Shown piece after piece: positions 20,537-29,162 of a DNA stretch of 35,538 nt (positions are counted from its first letter, which is position 1; every line of letters starts with the position of its first letter). The DNA is from a virus: the IMG/VR virus record IMGVR_UViG_3300032163_000064, positions 1 to 35,538 of that record, one strand, 5' to 3'. The notes below the pieces were generated by a model. That model was not told the origin of the DNA, did not search any database, and worked only from the letters and a program-made list of their open reading frames with translations. Position numbers and translations under genes: made by a program.

Positions 20537-20772
20537 AAATCAAATTATTGAAAGATGCCATCGGCCCGCGCGGGAATTGCGGGGCTGGTTGCATTGTGGA
20601 TTTCCCGAATGAAGTGGCGCGGGATTTAATTGACGCGGGCAAGGCTGAAGCGGTGAATTTTTATGATGGCATCAACCCCATTGAAGAGGCATTAAGCCAG
20701 GAACAAGAAATCGTACATCCCAAAAAGAAAAGCAAATCCAAATACCACGCGGAGCCTGACGATGGCGTTTGA
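20533..20772 (+). CDS. Small head-tail region protein, 79 aa
   Basis: It starts MKIKLLKDAIGPRGNCGAGC and has a middle part (VDFPNEVARDLIDAGKAEAV) similar to short phage proteins that begin with KVKLLK--GP and contain A--LI-AG-A. The end is Lys-rich (PKKKSKSKYHAEPDD). The ATG overlaps the stop of the closure gene. Its role is unknown. The fold is probably a small SH3-like or beta-barrel domain, as the DUF-type connector accessories have. Confidence 0.75.
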   Translation: MKIKLLKDAIGPRGNCGAGCIVDFPNEVARDLIDAGKAEAVNFYDGINPIEEALSQEQEIVHPKKKSKSKYHAEPDDGV

Positions 20773-21205
20773 AAATGGAATGTCTGTATCTTATACCTTC
20801 ACCGGTGGCAAAGAAATTGAGGAAATTCTCAAAACTTTACCGGAAAATGTGCAACGCGAAATCGGGTTAAAGGCCACGAAAGAGGGTCTTGAAGTGATAG
20901 TGGCGGAAGCGCAAAGCAAGGCTCCCGTCCGTACTGGGCGGACGGCGGCGGCTATCGGTATAATGACCGCGCCGAAATCCAAAGAGATAATATCCGTTGA
21001 CGTAGGCGTTATGCGGGGGGTCAAACGCACCGATAAAAAGGGGGCGTGGTATGCGCATTTTGTAGAGTTAGGCACGGTGCGCAGGGCCGCGCGGCCATGG
21101 TTACGCCCGGCGTTTGATACCAAAGCAGGGGAGGCTGTGCAAATAACTGGGCAAGCACTCTGGAAATTTATCGAAAAATTTCTGGCAAGCGGGCGGCGCA
21201 AATGA
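20762..21205 (+). CDS. HK97 gp10-like tail/connector protein, 147 aa
   Basis: The sequence has ILKTLPENVQREIGLKATKE, then AQSKAPVRTGRTAAAIGI and WYAHFVELGTVRRAARPWLR, the conserved markers of the HK97 gp10 (tail completion) family. APVRTG and FVE-GT are diagnostic. It acts at the head-tail interface. It overlaps both neighbours. Length is normal. Confidence 0.93.
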   Translation: MAFENGMSVSYTFTGGKEIEEILKTLPENVQREIGLKATKEGLEVIVAEAQSKAPVRTGRTAAAIGIMTAPKSKEIISVDVGVMRGVKRTDKKGAWYAHFVELGTVRRAARPWLRPAFDTKAGEAVQITGQALWKFIEKFLASGRRK

Positions 21206-21591
21206 TTGAGACGGCGGTATATACCAGGTTATCAACTTTCGCGGGGCTGACCGCGCTGGTATCTCTACGCATTTATCCAAACATCATGCCGCAGGATACC
21301 GCGATGCCCGCGTGTGTCTGGAATGTCGTCTCCGCGCAACGCGAAAAAGCGATGACGCCGGTGACGGCAATGACCACCAAACGCATCCAAGTCAATTCTT
21401 ACGCGACAAGCTACGCTTCCGCAAAAGCGGTATCCGAGCAAGTGCGGGCGGCCTTGCAATGGTGGAAGGGTACGGTATCCGGCGTGGTCGTGCATTATTC
21501 GGAATTGCAAAACGACATGGATTTTTATGACGATGCCGCGTTGATGCACGGCGTCATGACTGATTTTTTGATTACATTTACGGAGGCTTGA
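21202..21591 (+). CDS. Tail completion protein (DUF3168), 129 aa
   Basis: IETAVYTRLSTFAGLTALVS, LRIYPNIMPQDTAMPACVW and MTTKRIQVNSYATSYASAKA fit the DUF3168/gp17-like tail terminator family. It caps the tail tube so that tails can join heads. It follows gp10 in the usual order and ends in a conserved Phe-rich strand. The start overlaps gp10 (ATGA). Confidence 0.9.
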   Translation: MIETAVYTRLSTFAGLTALVSLRIYPNIMPQDTAMPACVWNVVSAQREKAMTPVTAMTTKRIQVNSYATSYASAKAVSEQVRAALQWWKGTVSGVVVHYSELQNDMDFYDDAALMHGVMTDFLITFTEA

Positions 21592-21593
21592 TT

Positions 21594-22301
21594 ATGGCTA
21601 TTTTTCAGGGGTGTAAACTGTGGCTGGGAAAATATGACGTGTCCGGCCAATCAAATGTAGTCTCCCTTGACTACGGCGCGGAATTGCTGGATTCAACTAC
21701 ATTTGACAAAGCGACGAGGATTAACGCCGGTGGATTGAAAACGGCTGGATTCGGCGTTTCCGGTTTTTGGGATACCGTAACGGATACTGCGTTGTTTGAC
21801 AATATCGGATTGATAGATGTCCCATTTACGGCGGGCATGGTGGCCGGTGCGGATGGCGAACTTGCCTACATGCTCAATACTATTTCCGCCGAGTACAAGG
21901 TTGGCGGCGTAATTGGTGAGATGCTCCCCTTTTCCGTTGGTGGCAAGGGGAATACATTGGTGCGCGGCAATATCATGCACAACGCCACGCGCACGGCATC
22001 TTCCACCGGGGTTATCAGGCAGTTGGGCGCGGTGACGGCGGCGCAAAAACTCCACGCATCGTTACACGTTATATCGGCATCCGGGGCTGCACCCACGCTC
22101 GATGTGCTGGTGCAAAGCGACAATCTTGTTGGATTCGGTTCGCCGATTAACCGAATTACGTTCTCGCAAAAAACGGCCATCGGCTCGCAGTATTCCATGC
22201 TTGCCGGGGCAATCACTGATGACTGGTGGAGAGTGTCGTACACGATAGGGGGAGGTTCCCCATCGTTTGAATTTATTGTTGCGATTGCAATTGGTCTTTA
22301 A
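21594..22301 (+). CDS. Tail-tube-like protein 1, 235 aa
   Basis: The N-terminal part (VSLDYGAELLDSTTFDKATR, INAGGLK) matches the second tube-like protein at 22318 (LDDTAMGDTTRSNAGGLK). Both share LDxTxxxxxTRxNAGGLK. The C-terminal half (after about 150) is an extra beta domain (SLHVISASGAAPTLDVLVQS ... WWRVSYTIGG), similar to the add-on Ig-like domains of tail tubes. GGAGG lies 8 nt before the ATG. It is either a second tube subunit or a decorated tube-like protein. Which of the two is the main tube cannot be told. Confidence 0.8.
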   Translation: MAIFQGCKLWLGKYDVSGQSNVVSLDYGAELLDSTTFDKATRINAGGLKTAGFGVSGFWDTVTDTALFDNIGLIDVPFTAGMVAGADGELAYMLNTISAEYKVGGVIGEMLPFSVGGKGNTLVRGNIMHNATRTASSTGVIRQLGAVTAAQKLHASLHVISASGAAPTLDVLVQSDNLVGFGSPINRITFSQKTAIGSQYSMLAGAITDDWWRVSYTIGGGSPSFEFIVAIAIGL

Positions 22302-22317
22302 ATAGGAAGGAGAATTT

Positions 22318-22725
22318 ATGGCTACATTGGTTTTAACGGACGCATTTCTTAGTATCGGCGGGACGGATTATTCCGCGAACGTGCAAAGCGTAAAGCTCAA
22401 TTATACGGCGGAAACGCTGGATGATACGGCGATGGGCGATACCACGCGCTCCAACGCGGGTGGGTTAAAAGTTTGGAGCTTGGACGTAACATTCCTCAAC
22501 GATTATGTCGACAATGGCATTGATGAAGTTCTTTTCGGCCTTGTCGGCACTACCGCCGCGCTTATTTTCCGGCCCGTCAAGGGAACGGTTGTGGGCCCGG
22601 GCAATCCGAATTACACCGGCACGGGCATCCTTGAGGGTCTGCCGCAGGGCGGAGGCGTGGGTGCGTTGGATACCAAGAGTATTTCTTTCAAGTCCGCCGG
22701 CACTTTAACGCGCGCTGTAGCGTAA
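22318..22725 (+). CDS. Tail-tube-like protein 2 (major tail protein candidate), 135 aa
   Basis: FLSIGGTDYSANVQSVKLNY, LDDTAMGDTTRSNAGGLKVW and LDVTFLNDYV fit the typical tail-tube fold (as in TP901-1/lambda gpV-like proteins) of about 135-170 aa. The LDDTxMGDTTRSNxxGLK motif is a classic. It precedes the tail assembly chaperone, as expected for the major tail protein. It shares its core motif with the larger gene just upstream, which suggests duplication. Confidence 0.88.
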   Translation: MATLVLTDAFLSIGGTDYSANVQSVKLNYTAETLDDTAMGDTTRSNAGGLKVWSLDVTFLNDYVDNGIDEVLFGLVGTTAALIFRPVKGTVVGPGNPNYTGTGILEGLPQGGGVGALDTKSISFKSAGTLTRAVA

Positions 22726-22747
22726 AAAAATTAATAGGAGGGTAACG

Positions 22748-23143
22748 ATGTTAAGCAGGGAACAGATACTCAAAGCTAATGACCTAAAAACCGAAACCGT
22801 TGCCGTGCCTGAATGGGGCGGCGAGGTTTTGGTGCGCATGATGACCGGTACGGCGCGGGATAAATTCGAAGAGCAGATGTTTGGGGGTGGCCGTAAAAAG
22901 GGCAAGCCCGAAATGTCGTTTGACAATATCCGCGCCCGCCTTGTGGCCGCCGTGGTGGTTGATGAGGCCGGGAATTTACTATTCGAACCGGCTGACATCG
23001 TGGAACTGGGTAAAAAAAGTGCGGCGGCCTTAGACCGTATTTTTTCCGTTGCCCAGCAACTCAACGGATTCACAAAAAAGGACATTGACGAACTCGCAAA
23101 AAACTCCGAGACCGACCCGAAAGAAGATTCTATTTCGTCTTAG
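22748..23143 (+). CDS. Tail assembly chaperone, short form (gpG-like), 131 aa
   Basis: LKTETVAVPEWGGEVLVRMM and TARDKFEEQM are typical of phage tail assembly chaperones. The ILFEPAD-like segment and FSVAQQLNGFTKKDIDELAK follow. It sits between major tail and tape measure, the fixed position for these proteins. A GAGGG ribosome site is present. A probable -1 shift near its end yields a longer form. It coats the tape measure during assembly. Confidence 0.9.
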   Translation: MLSREQILKANDLKTETVAVPEWGGEVLVRMMTGTARDKFEEQMFGGGRKKGKPEMSFDNIRARLVAAVVVDEAGNLLFEPADIVELGKKSAAALDRIFSVAQQLNGFTKKDIDELAKNSETDPKEDSISS

Positions 23144-23304
23144 CCACACGGCTGGGGAAAACGGTTTCGGAACTTTTGGCGTCGGTGGATAGCGGAGAGA
23201 TTGCCGAATGGCAAGCCCTATATCAAGTCGAGTACGAAGAAGAGCGGCAAAGGGAAATGGAACGCAAGGCCGTCGCGGAATCCGGGCGGCAAAGGAAAAG
23301 GTAA
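22748..23304 (+). CDS. Tail assembly chaperone, -1 frameshift form (gpG-T-like), about 185 aa
   Basis: At 23098-23104 the heptamer A AAA AAC lies in the zero frame. A -1 slip there leads through KKLRDRPERRFYFVLATRLG, then TVSELLASVDSGEIAEWQAL, YQVEYEEERQREMER and a stop at 23302-23304, just before the tape measure. LGKTVSELL---S--EIAEWQALY is the well-known T-domain pattern, which confirms that the second frame is coding. The exact slip site is inferred, since an alternative with stop codons is ruled out. The ratio is unknown. Confidence 0.85.
23098..23104 (+). promoter_or_regulatory. Slippery heptamer for -1 frameshift
   Basis: GCA-AAA-AAC in the zero frame contains A AAA AAC (X XXY YYZ), with both tRNAs able to re-pair. 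After slipping, no stop occurs until 23302. No obvious stem-loop is seen by eye in the next 30 bases. Confidence 0.7.
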
Positions 23305-23308
23305 GACA

Positions 23309-26300
23309 ATGGCTACAATCGGGCAATTGGTAATCAATGTTGGGATGAATGTCGCCGACATGATAGGCGCGTCCGAAAAGGCCGAGAAAAGCTTTTCAAA
23401 CATGGTCAAGCGCATGGAAAAAGACGCAAAAATCATGCGAAAAGAGCTTAATCATTTAGGCGAAGAATTTCTTTCCATGGGTAAATATGCCGCTGTCGGG
23501 GCGGTTATCGGCCTTGCCGCCGTCGTTAAACATTCTTTTGAAACCGCTGATGCGCTGGGGAAAACATCCGACGCGCTGGGTATCAGCACCGAGAAACTAA
23601 CGCAGTTGCAATATGCCGCCGCGTTAGCTGGTGTTAATAGCGAGGCCTTCACCGGCTCCATGTTTACCATGACCAAAAACGTGGCCGATGCGTCAATGGG
23701 GCTGGGAAAGGCTCAGGTGGCATTTGCGGCGATGGGCATAAATGTGCAAAAACTGGTGACAATGGCTCCAGACAAGCAATTTGAATTGATTGCGAATAAA
23801 ATAGCCGCGATAGAAAATCCCGCCATCAAAGCGCAAATGGCCATGAAAATATTCGGCGATTCCGGCGCGGCCATGCTGGCGGTTATGAAAGATGGGGCGG
23901 GGGGATTGAAGGATGCGGCGGAGCAAGCGGATGCACTGGGTCTTTCTATAAGCCGCGTGGATGCGGCGAAGATTGAACAGGCAAACGATGCTATGACCTC
24001 GGCGGGCGGAGTTTTTAAGGGCGTTGGAAATACAATAGCCATCATGCTCGCACCCGCCATTGAAGGGTTGTCGAAAGATTTTATCAAAATGGCGACCAAT
24101 TCCGAATGGTGGAAAGACGGAATTAAGGCGGCTTTTGATGCGATGATTACAGGCGCGGGATGGGCGGCCAATGGGATTCGCGGCATCGGTTTAGTGTTGC
24201 TGGTTATCGAAGAGGGGTTTCAATCTTTAAAAGTTTTGGGATTAGGCGTACTTCTCGCGCTTGGTGATGGATTTTTCGGGTTTGTTGAATTTTTCGGGAC
24301 ATCGTTTTCCAAAGTTTTAGATTTTGTATCCAGCTCGATGATAAGCCTTGGGAAAGGGATGCAAGACACCGGCATCCCCGCGATAAAAGAACTCGGCATT
24401 GGGCTGGAGGCCGTAGGTGATGCTGGAAAAGCGGCGGCGGCGGCGACCATGGAATTAACTGACGGTGCTGAATCCTCTCAACAAGCGATAAAGTTGATGC
24501 TCAATGATTCCATTGCATCCTTGGCCGATATGCAACTAAGACGCGCGGTTTGGGTTAAGAACATGGAAACGCCATTTGATTTCCACAAATCGATGGCCGC
24601 TTATACCGCGCTATCGCAAGCTGAAGCCGGCCTTGTAAAGCAATCAATCGATAACGCAAAGACGGCCGCTGAAGCAAAACATATAATATGGGTTAAAAAC
24701 CTGCAAGAAAAAATGAAGGCTCATTTTGAGCATGAAAAAAAGATTGACGAAGAGGCACTTAAATACATAGCCAAATCCATCGTTGACACGTCATCCGGGC
24801 AAGAAAAACTCCGCGCGGAATATGATGTCACGATGAAACAATTTAGCGGCGGCACTGTAACCCAATTGGAAGCGCAAAAAACCGCGTGGAGGGTTTATAA
24901 CGCAAAGCTCATCGAGATGAATGGCAAGGTCGCCGCTGAAATGCGCGATAAGAATTACGAAGCCCTTAAGGCGATGGTTAAAAATACCGAAGATATGTCC
25001 AACGAGGCCGTGGATAAACGTAGAGCAGCCATGGCTGAAATGGAAAAGCGCGACAATGAATGGGGTCAGAACTTTAAAGATAAATTTGAGGAAGGTCTCG
25101 GAGCCGCGAAAAGTTTTTACGACCAAGTTGGCATACTGGGGGCGAAGTGGGGCGAGGCCACAAAAAACACGTTTAAAGATGTTTTTGAAGACGGATTGAA
25201 TGGGAATTTAAAAAATTCCGGGGATTACATTGAAGCATTTAAAAGGGCTGTGGTCGCGGCCATAGCGACTATGGCCGCTGAATGGGTGACTGCCCACATC
25301 ATAATGACTGCGGCGTCGGAAGTGTTTTTTATAGCGCAAGTGGTTGGATGGACTGCTGTGGGCATTGCTATGACGGCGGCATTGTTTATTATTGTTGCGG
25401 CGTGGGTTCTTATCAAGGCGATACTAGACAATTGGAATGGCATTATGACCACATTGCAGGATGCTTGGGATGGATTGGCAAAAACTATTAATGACGTTGG
25501 TCAAATTTTCACTAGCATTGGGCAATCAATTGTAAAAGCATTTGAACCCGTGCAAACCTTATTAAACGACATTTGGAAGATTTTTCAGGATATCGCGGAT
25601 TTAGGGAAAAATGCCTTTTCATTCAAAATCGAATGGCCTGACTGGCAGGGAAAGGGGACTGTCGAAACCCTGCTAGGTATAGACATTCCTTTTCTGAGTT
25701 TTGCGGATGGAGGAAATATTCCCGGCATGTGGAATGGTCAAAAGGGCTTGCGGGGTGATACTGTCCCGGCCATATTGACGCCGGGGGAGTATGTTATCCC
25801 ACGCGATAAGGTCAACCCTGAAACGCGGGCGACAATAGAATATATCCACAAAACGGGAAGGGTTCCCGTTCCATTTTGGGATTTAGGCGGAGTATCAGAT
25901 TTCGTATCGAACATTACTAACGGCGCGGTAACATTATCGGGGTCGGGGGACACGATAGATTTCGTGAATAGTTTATTTTCAGACCCTTGGGCGTATGTGA
26001 AAAAAATGGTAATGGATGGCATGAAGGGCATTATGGAGCACATGGGACTGGCTTCAGGATTTGTCAATGGCGGCATAATGACGGCGCAAGGCGCACTCCC
26101 GCTCAATGCCTATGCTGATGGTGGCATTGCCGATAGGCCTCAAGTCGCATTATTCGGTGAAGGCCGCATGAATGAGGCATACGTTCCTTTGCCTGACGGG
26201 AAAAGTATCCCCGTGACCATGAAAGGCAATCAACAGGGCGGCGGCGATGTTATCCTGATGCTCGATGGCCAGGTGCTAGGGCGCATCCTCAACGCCATGT

Positions 26301-26359
26301 CGCAACAAGGCCGCCTATCAATCAATCCCATAGCTGTCCGTTCCGGGTATGCGATATGA
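23309..26359 (+). CDS. Tail tape measure protein, 1016 aa
   Basis: This is the longest gene. The N-terminus (MATIGQLVINVGMNVADMIG) and ASEKAEKSFSNMVKRM are typical of tape measures, followed by SLGISTEKLTQLQYAAALAG-like helices. Hydrophobic stretches lie near residues 20-60 and 650-720 (AAIATMAAEWVTAHIIMTAA; GIAMTAALFIIVAAWVLIKA). The latter are probably membrane-interacting. The end has GEGRMNEAYVPLPDG, a widespread tape-measure C-terminal motif. At about 0.15 nm per residue the tail would be about 150 nm. ATG follows an AAGGTAAG site. Confidence 0.95.
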   Translation: MATIGQLVINVGMNVADMIGASEKAEKSFSNMVKRMEKDAKIMRKELNHLGEEFLSMGKYAAVGAVIGLAAVVKHSFETADALGKTSDALGISTEKLTQLQYAAALAGVNSEAFTGSMFTMTKNVADASMGLGKAQVAFAAMGINVQKLVTMAPDKQFELIANKIAAIENPAIKAQMAMKIFGDSGAAMLAVMKDGAGGLKDAAEQADALGLSISRVDAAKIEQANDAMTSAGGVFKGVGNTIAIMLAPAIEGLSKDFIKMATNSEWWKDGIKAAFDAMITGAGWAANGIRGIGLVLLVIEEGFQSLKVLGLGVLLALGDGFFGFVEFFGTSFSKVLDFVSSSMISLGKGMQDTGIPAIKELGIGLEAVGDAGKAAAAATMELTDGAESSQQAIKLMLNDSIASLADMQLRRAVWVKNMETPFDFHKSMAAYTALSQAEAGLVKQSIDNAKTAAEAKHIIWVKNLQEKMKAHFEHEKKIDEEALKYIAKSIVDTSSGQEKLRAEYDVTMKQFSGGTVTQLEAQKTAWRVYNAKLIEMNGKVAAEMRDKNYEALKAMVKNTEDMSNEAVDKRRAAMAEMEKRDNEWGQNFKDKFEEGLGAAKSFYDQVGILGAKWGEATKNTFKDVFEDGLNGNLKNSGDYIEAFKRAVVAAIATMAAEWVTAHIIMTAASEVFFIAQVVGWTAVGIAMTAALFIIVAAWVLIKAILDNWNGIMTTLQDAWDGLAKTINDVGQIFTSIGQSIVKAFEPVQTLLNDIWKIFQDIADLGKNAFSFKIEWPDWQGKGTVETLLGIDIPFLSFADGGNIPGMWNGQKGLRGDTVPAILTPGEYVIPRDKVNPETRATIEYIHKTGRVPVPFWDLGGVSDFVSNITNGAVTLSGSGDTIDFVNSLFSDPWAYVKKMVMDGMKGIMEHMGLASGFVNGGIMTAQGALPLNAYADGGIADRPQVALFGEGRMNEAYVPLPDGKSIPVTMKGNQQGGGDVILMLDGQVLGRILNAMSQQGRLSINPIAVRSGYAI

Positions 26360-27135
26360 CGATTAGATTCACCTATACAAATCGCGCGGATACCGGGACA
26401 CTTACCAGTTTGACGGCGGCGACCGGCTACCCGGCTGCGAACGTGCAACACCCATTCAAAACCAAAACATATCGCTCAACCGGCGTTACCGATGAATGGC
26501 TGAAATGGAATCTAGGCTCCGCCCAAAGTGTGACGATGATTGCCATCGTCAATACCAATTTGACGGCGGCGGCAACCGTTTATTTTTGCGGGCATGCTAG
26601 CGATTTGGGAAACACTACGGCGGCGTGGCACGGCACGGCCACGGTGGATGAGACAATCACTATCCCAGCGGCGGGCATGGCGATAAAATACTTTACTGGA
26701 GCATCTAAACAATGGTGGTTTCTTGGCGTGGCCCCGGCGGGCGCGGGAACTTATATTGAGATAGGAAGGGTATTTTTCGGAGCATATTATGAACCTGCGC
26801 AAAACTTCGCTCAATCATATGGGCATTCGAAGATTGATTTATCCAGTTCTGGAATATCAATTGGAGGCCAAACGCATACAGATGTGAGAAGTCAATTTAA
26901 CGAACTGTCATTGCCATTCCCGCTGATTTCCAAAACGCAAAAAGAGGAACTATTGGCAATGTTTGCGGCGGTTGGATTATATCGGGATATTATCGTATCG
27001 CTTGACCCGTCCGGCGATTTGAATGCCCTTACATTTTACGGACGTTTAACCGACGCGGTGAAATTTAAAATGATAGCGCAAGGGTCAACGTCGGAATTGC
27101 ATGGTGTAACGCTGGATTTCAGGGAAAGCCTGTGA
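26356..27135 (+). CDS. Distal tail protein-like, 259 aa
   Basis: TRFTYTNRADTGTLTSLTAA-like start, AANVQHPFKTKTYRSTGVTD and LGSAQSVTMIAIVNTNL resemble a carbohydrate-binding-module/galactose-binding-like fold that many phage tail-tip proteins have. The C-terminal half (FNELSLPFPLISKTQKEELL; LDPSGDLNALTFYGRL) suits a baseplate/Dit-like tail-tip role. It lies between the tape measure and the hub gene and overlaps both (ATGA/GTGA). Family not certain. Confidence 0.75.
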   Translation: MTIRFTYTNRADTGTLTSLTAATGYPAANVQHPFKTKTYRSTGVTDEWLKWNLGSAQSVTMIAIVNTNLTAAATVYFCGHASDLGNTTAAWHGTATVDETITIPAAGMAIKYFTGASKQWWFLGVAPAGAGTYIEIGRVFFGAYYEPAQNFAQSYGHSKIDLSSSGISIGGQTHTDVRSQFNELSLPFPLISKTQKEELLAMFAAVGLYRDIIVSLDPSGDLNALTFYGRLTDAVKFKMIAQGSTSELHGVTLDFRESL

Positions 27136-29153
27136 GTATTGTAACCTTCGCCGATTTAATTGCATATCCCGATACGCAAAAAATCGCTCTGGCGGAAATT
27201 TCGGTAGCGGAGAGCATTACCGGGACATGGACTTTGCATTCCGGCAACGTCTATAAAAAAACCATCGGCAATGAATCAATCGCCTTGCCCGGCGGTGGAA
27301 CATACCACTACCTGGAAGAAGTGTCTGGCCTTAAATACGGCTCAACCACAATCATCACAACGGCGGCGGTTGCTAACCTTGCCACTTGCATAACCACCAG
27401 CTCATCGTGGTATCAGGACGTTGCGGCATCGTTATTGTACGTCAACTTTGCCGGGAGTAATCCAAACACAAACGCCTCATTGTTACCCATTATGATGGCA
27501 TTCCCCATGCGGTTTGCAACGCAAGGTATTTCATTGGCAGTCACAGCCGGGACGCGGCCTTTCGACCCGTTCATTAAAAACATGCCCATGATTTCCCAAG
27601 TCAATAATCAAATCGTGGGTGGTTATTCGTCAACGTCCATTTCCAGTCTTTCGGTGAATAATGAGACAGGAGTTTTCGACCAATTACTTTACAATTATGT
27701 TTTTGAAAAACGGTTCATTACAATCCGATTTGGCGGGGAGAGTTTGCCGTATTCGGAATATGCTGTGGTTTTTAAGGGTATTATTACGGACGTGGAATGG
27801 ACGCGCATGGGGGTTACTTTTAATCTACAGTCCATTCAGGAGATGCTCGCACAAACTACAATTCCAGCGGTAACATTTGATGCGACGTATCCGAATATCG
27901 ACCCCGCATTTTCTGGGGCGGTAATTCCGATTGCCTATGGGAATTTTACGACATCAGGAACGCCTGGCCGTGATTCCATTCAGGGCATAGGTGAAGATGA
28001 GGTAACAAACATCGGCGTAGATACCGTGAAGATACGCATTGTCTATAATCCAGTAGCCACCGTTGACAAGGTGTCCATTAGTTACGATAACATGGTCAGC
28101 TGGGTGGTGGCGACATTGGACGCGGCGGCACTACCGACGGCGGCTAATAAATATTCCACGATTGCGGCGGCGGTTGGATTGGAAGGCGCGGTCTGGGTTC
28201 GCTTTACCGCCGCCACTTATGCTCCCGCCACCAGCAAACGCCCCATTGTGCGCGTTCAATTCACCGGCCATTATGATGGCCAAGGCGGGCGCGGATATAT
28301 TGGCGCGACCGGAAGCGAAATTATCGATAACCTATTGCGCAGCTCACCGCTTTCGTTCGCCGATTCCGATATAGACACAGCGGCGTTTGCCACGGCACTT
28401 GTCCGGGCCAATGGCAATCAGGCGGTATATTTAAACAAGGGCGAATCCATCGCCACCATCATTGACAATGTCAGCAAGGGGGACATTGGTTTTTTTTATG
28501 TAAACAATGCGGGAAAGTTCACTTATTCAGTTTGGCTGCCAAGTCTCATTGCTGACATAACGCTTACCGATGAAGACATTATGGAAGATTCCTTGAGAAT
28601 TATGTTTCACACAGATGAACAATTTACAACGGCTCGCACCGGATATAATCGGCAAAATACAGGTGAGTTAAAATATTTATACAAACAAACATCTGCATCG
28701 CAGGAATCCGCGAAATATGATAACGCGGCGACAAAAACCGTCAACACATATTTAACAGGGGATTCATCCGCCGAAACGCTTTCGCAGCGTTTGATACGTC
28801 TGCATAAAAATCCACTCGCTTCCATATCGGGCGTTTGCAAGTGGCGGCTGGGAAATTCCAACGTCGGGGATAGAATAGGCATTACCACAGCCCGCGCTCC
28901 ATATACTCTCGGAACGTATTCCAATTTTATTATTGAACTAACAGCGATTCAAAAAAGTTTTGTAACCGGGACGATAGCCTACAGCGGGCGGGCTTCGGCG
29001 GGGCTTAATATTGGAACAGTCACAGCTGGCGGGTATCCATCTTTTACAGCCGCAACACGGGCGGAGCGGAATGTTAGTGGTTTCGTCACCGATGATTCCG
29101 GTTATGCGGAGCCGGGTAATCCGGCATCTTTAAATATTTCTCAAGTTTGGTAA
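27132..29153 (+). CDS. Tail hub/tip protein, 673 aa
   Basis: A large beta-rich protein. Near residues 10-100 it shows LAEISVAESITGTWTLHSGN and LPGGGTYHYLEEVSGLKYGS. A middle TRMGVTFNLQSIQEMLAQTT region resembles the ring-forming hub domain, and a long part holds repeated beta-sandwich strands. Placed after the Dit-like gene, it is the probable central hub (gpJ/Tal-like) that contacts the host or carries fibres. The start is GTG overlapping the upstream TGA. No lysozyme or peptidase domain is seen. Confidence 0.75.
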   Translation: MSIVTFADLIAYPDTQKIALAEISVAESITGTWTLHSGNVYKKTIGNESIALPGGGTYHYLEEVSGLKYGSTTIITTAAVANLATCITTSSSWYQDVAASLLYVNFAGSNPNTNASLLPIMMAFPMRFATQGISLAVTAGTRPFDPFIKNMPMISQVNNQIVGGYSSTSISSLSVNNETGVFDQLLYNYVFEKRFITIRFGGESLPYSEYAVVFKGIITDVEWTRMGVTFNLQSIQEMLAQTTIPAVTFDATYPNIDPAFSGAVIPIAYGNFTTSGTPGRDSIQGIGEDEVTNIGVDTVKIRIVYNPVATVDKVSISYDNMVSWVVATLDAAALPTAANKYSTIAAAVGLEGAVWVRFTAATYAPATSKRPIVRVQFTGHYDGQGGRGYIGATGSEIIDNLLRSSPLSFADSDIDTAAFATALVRANGNQAVYLNKGESIATIIDNVSKGDIGFFYVNNAGKFTYSVWLPSLIADITLTDEDIMEDSLRIMFHTDEQFTTARTGYNRQNTGELKYLYKQTSASQESAKYDNAATKTVNTYLTGDSSAETLSQRLIRLHKNPLASISGVCKWRLGNSNVGDRIGITTARAPYTLGTYSNFIIELTAIQKSFVTGTIAYSGRASAGLNIGTVTAGGYPSFTAATRAERNVSGFVTDDSGYAEPGNPASLNISQVW

Positions 29154-29162
29154 GGAGGGAAA

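Noticed and set aside
23074-23080. A AAA AAG slippery heptamer in the chaperone gene
   Set aside because: A -1 slip here meets TGA at 23086-23088, so it cannot yield the T-domain extension.
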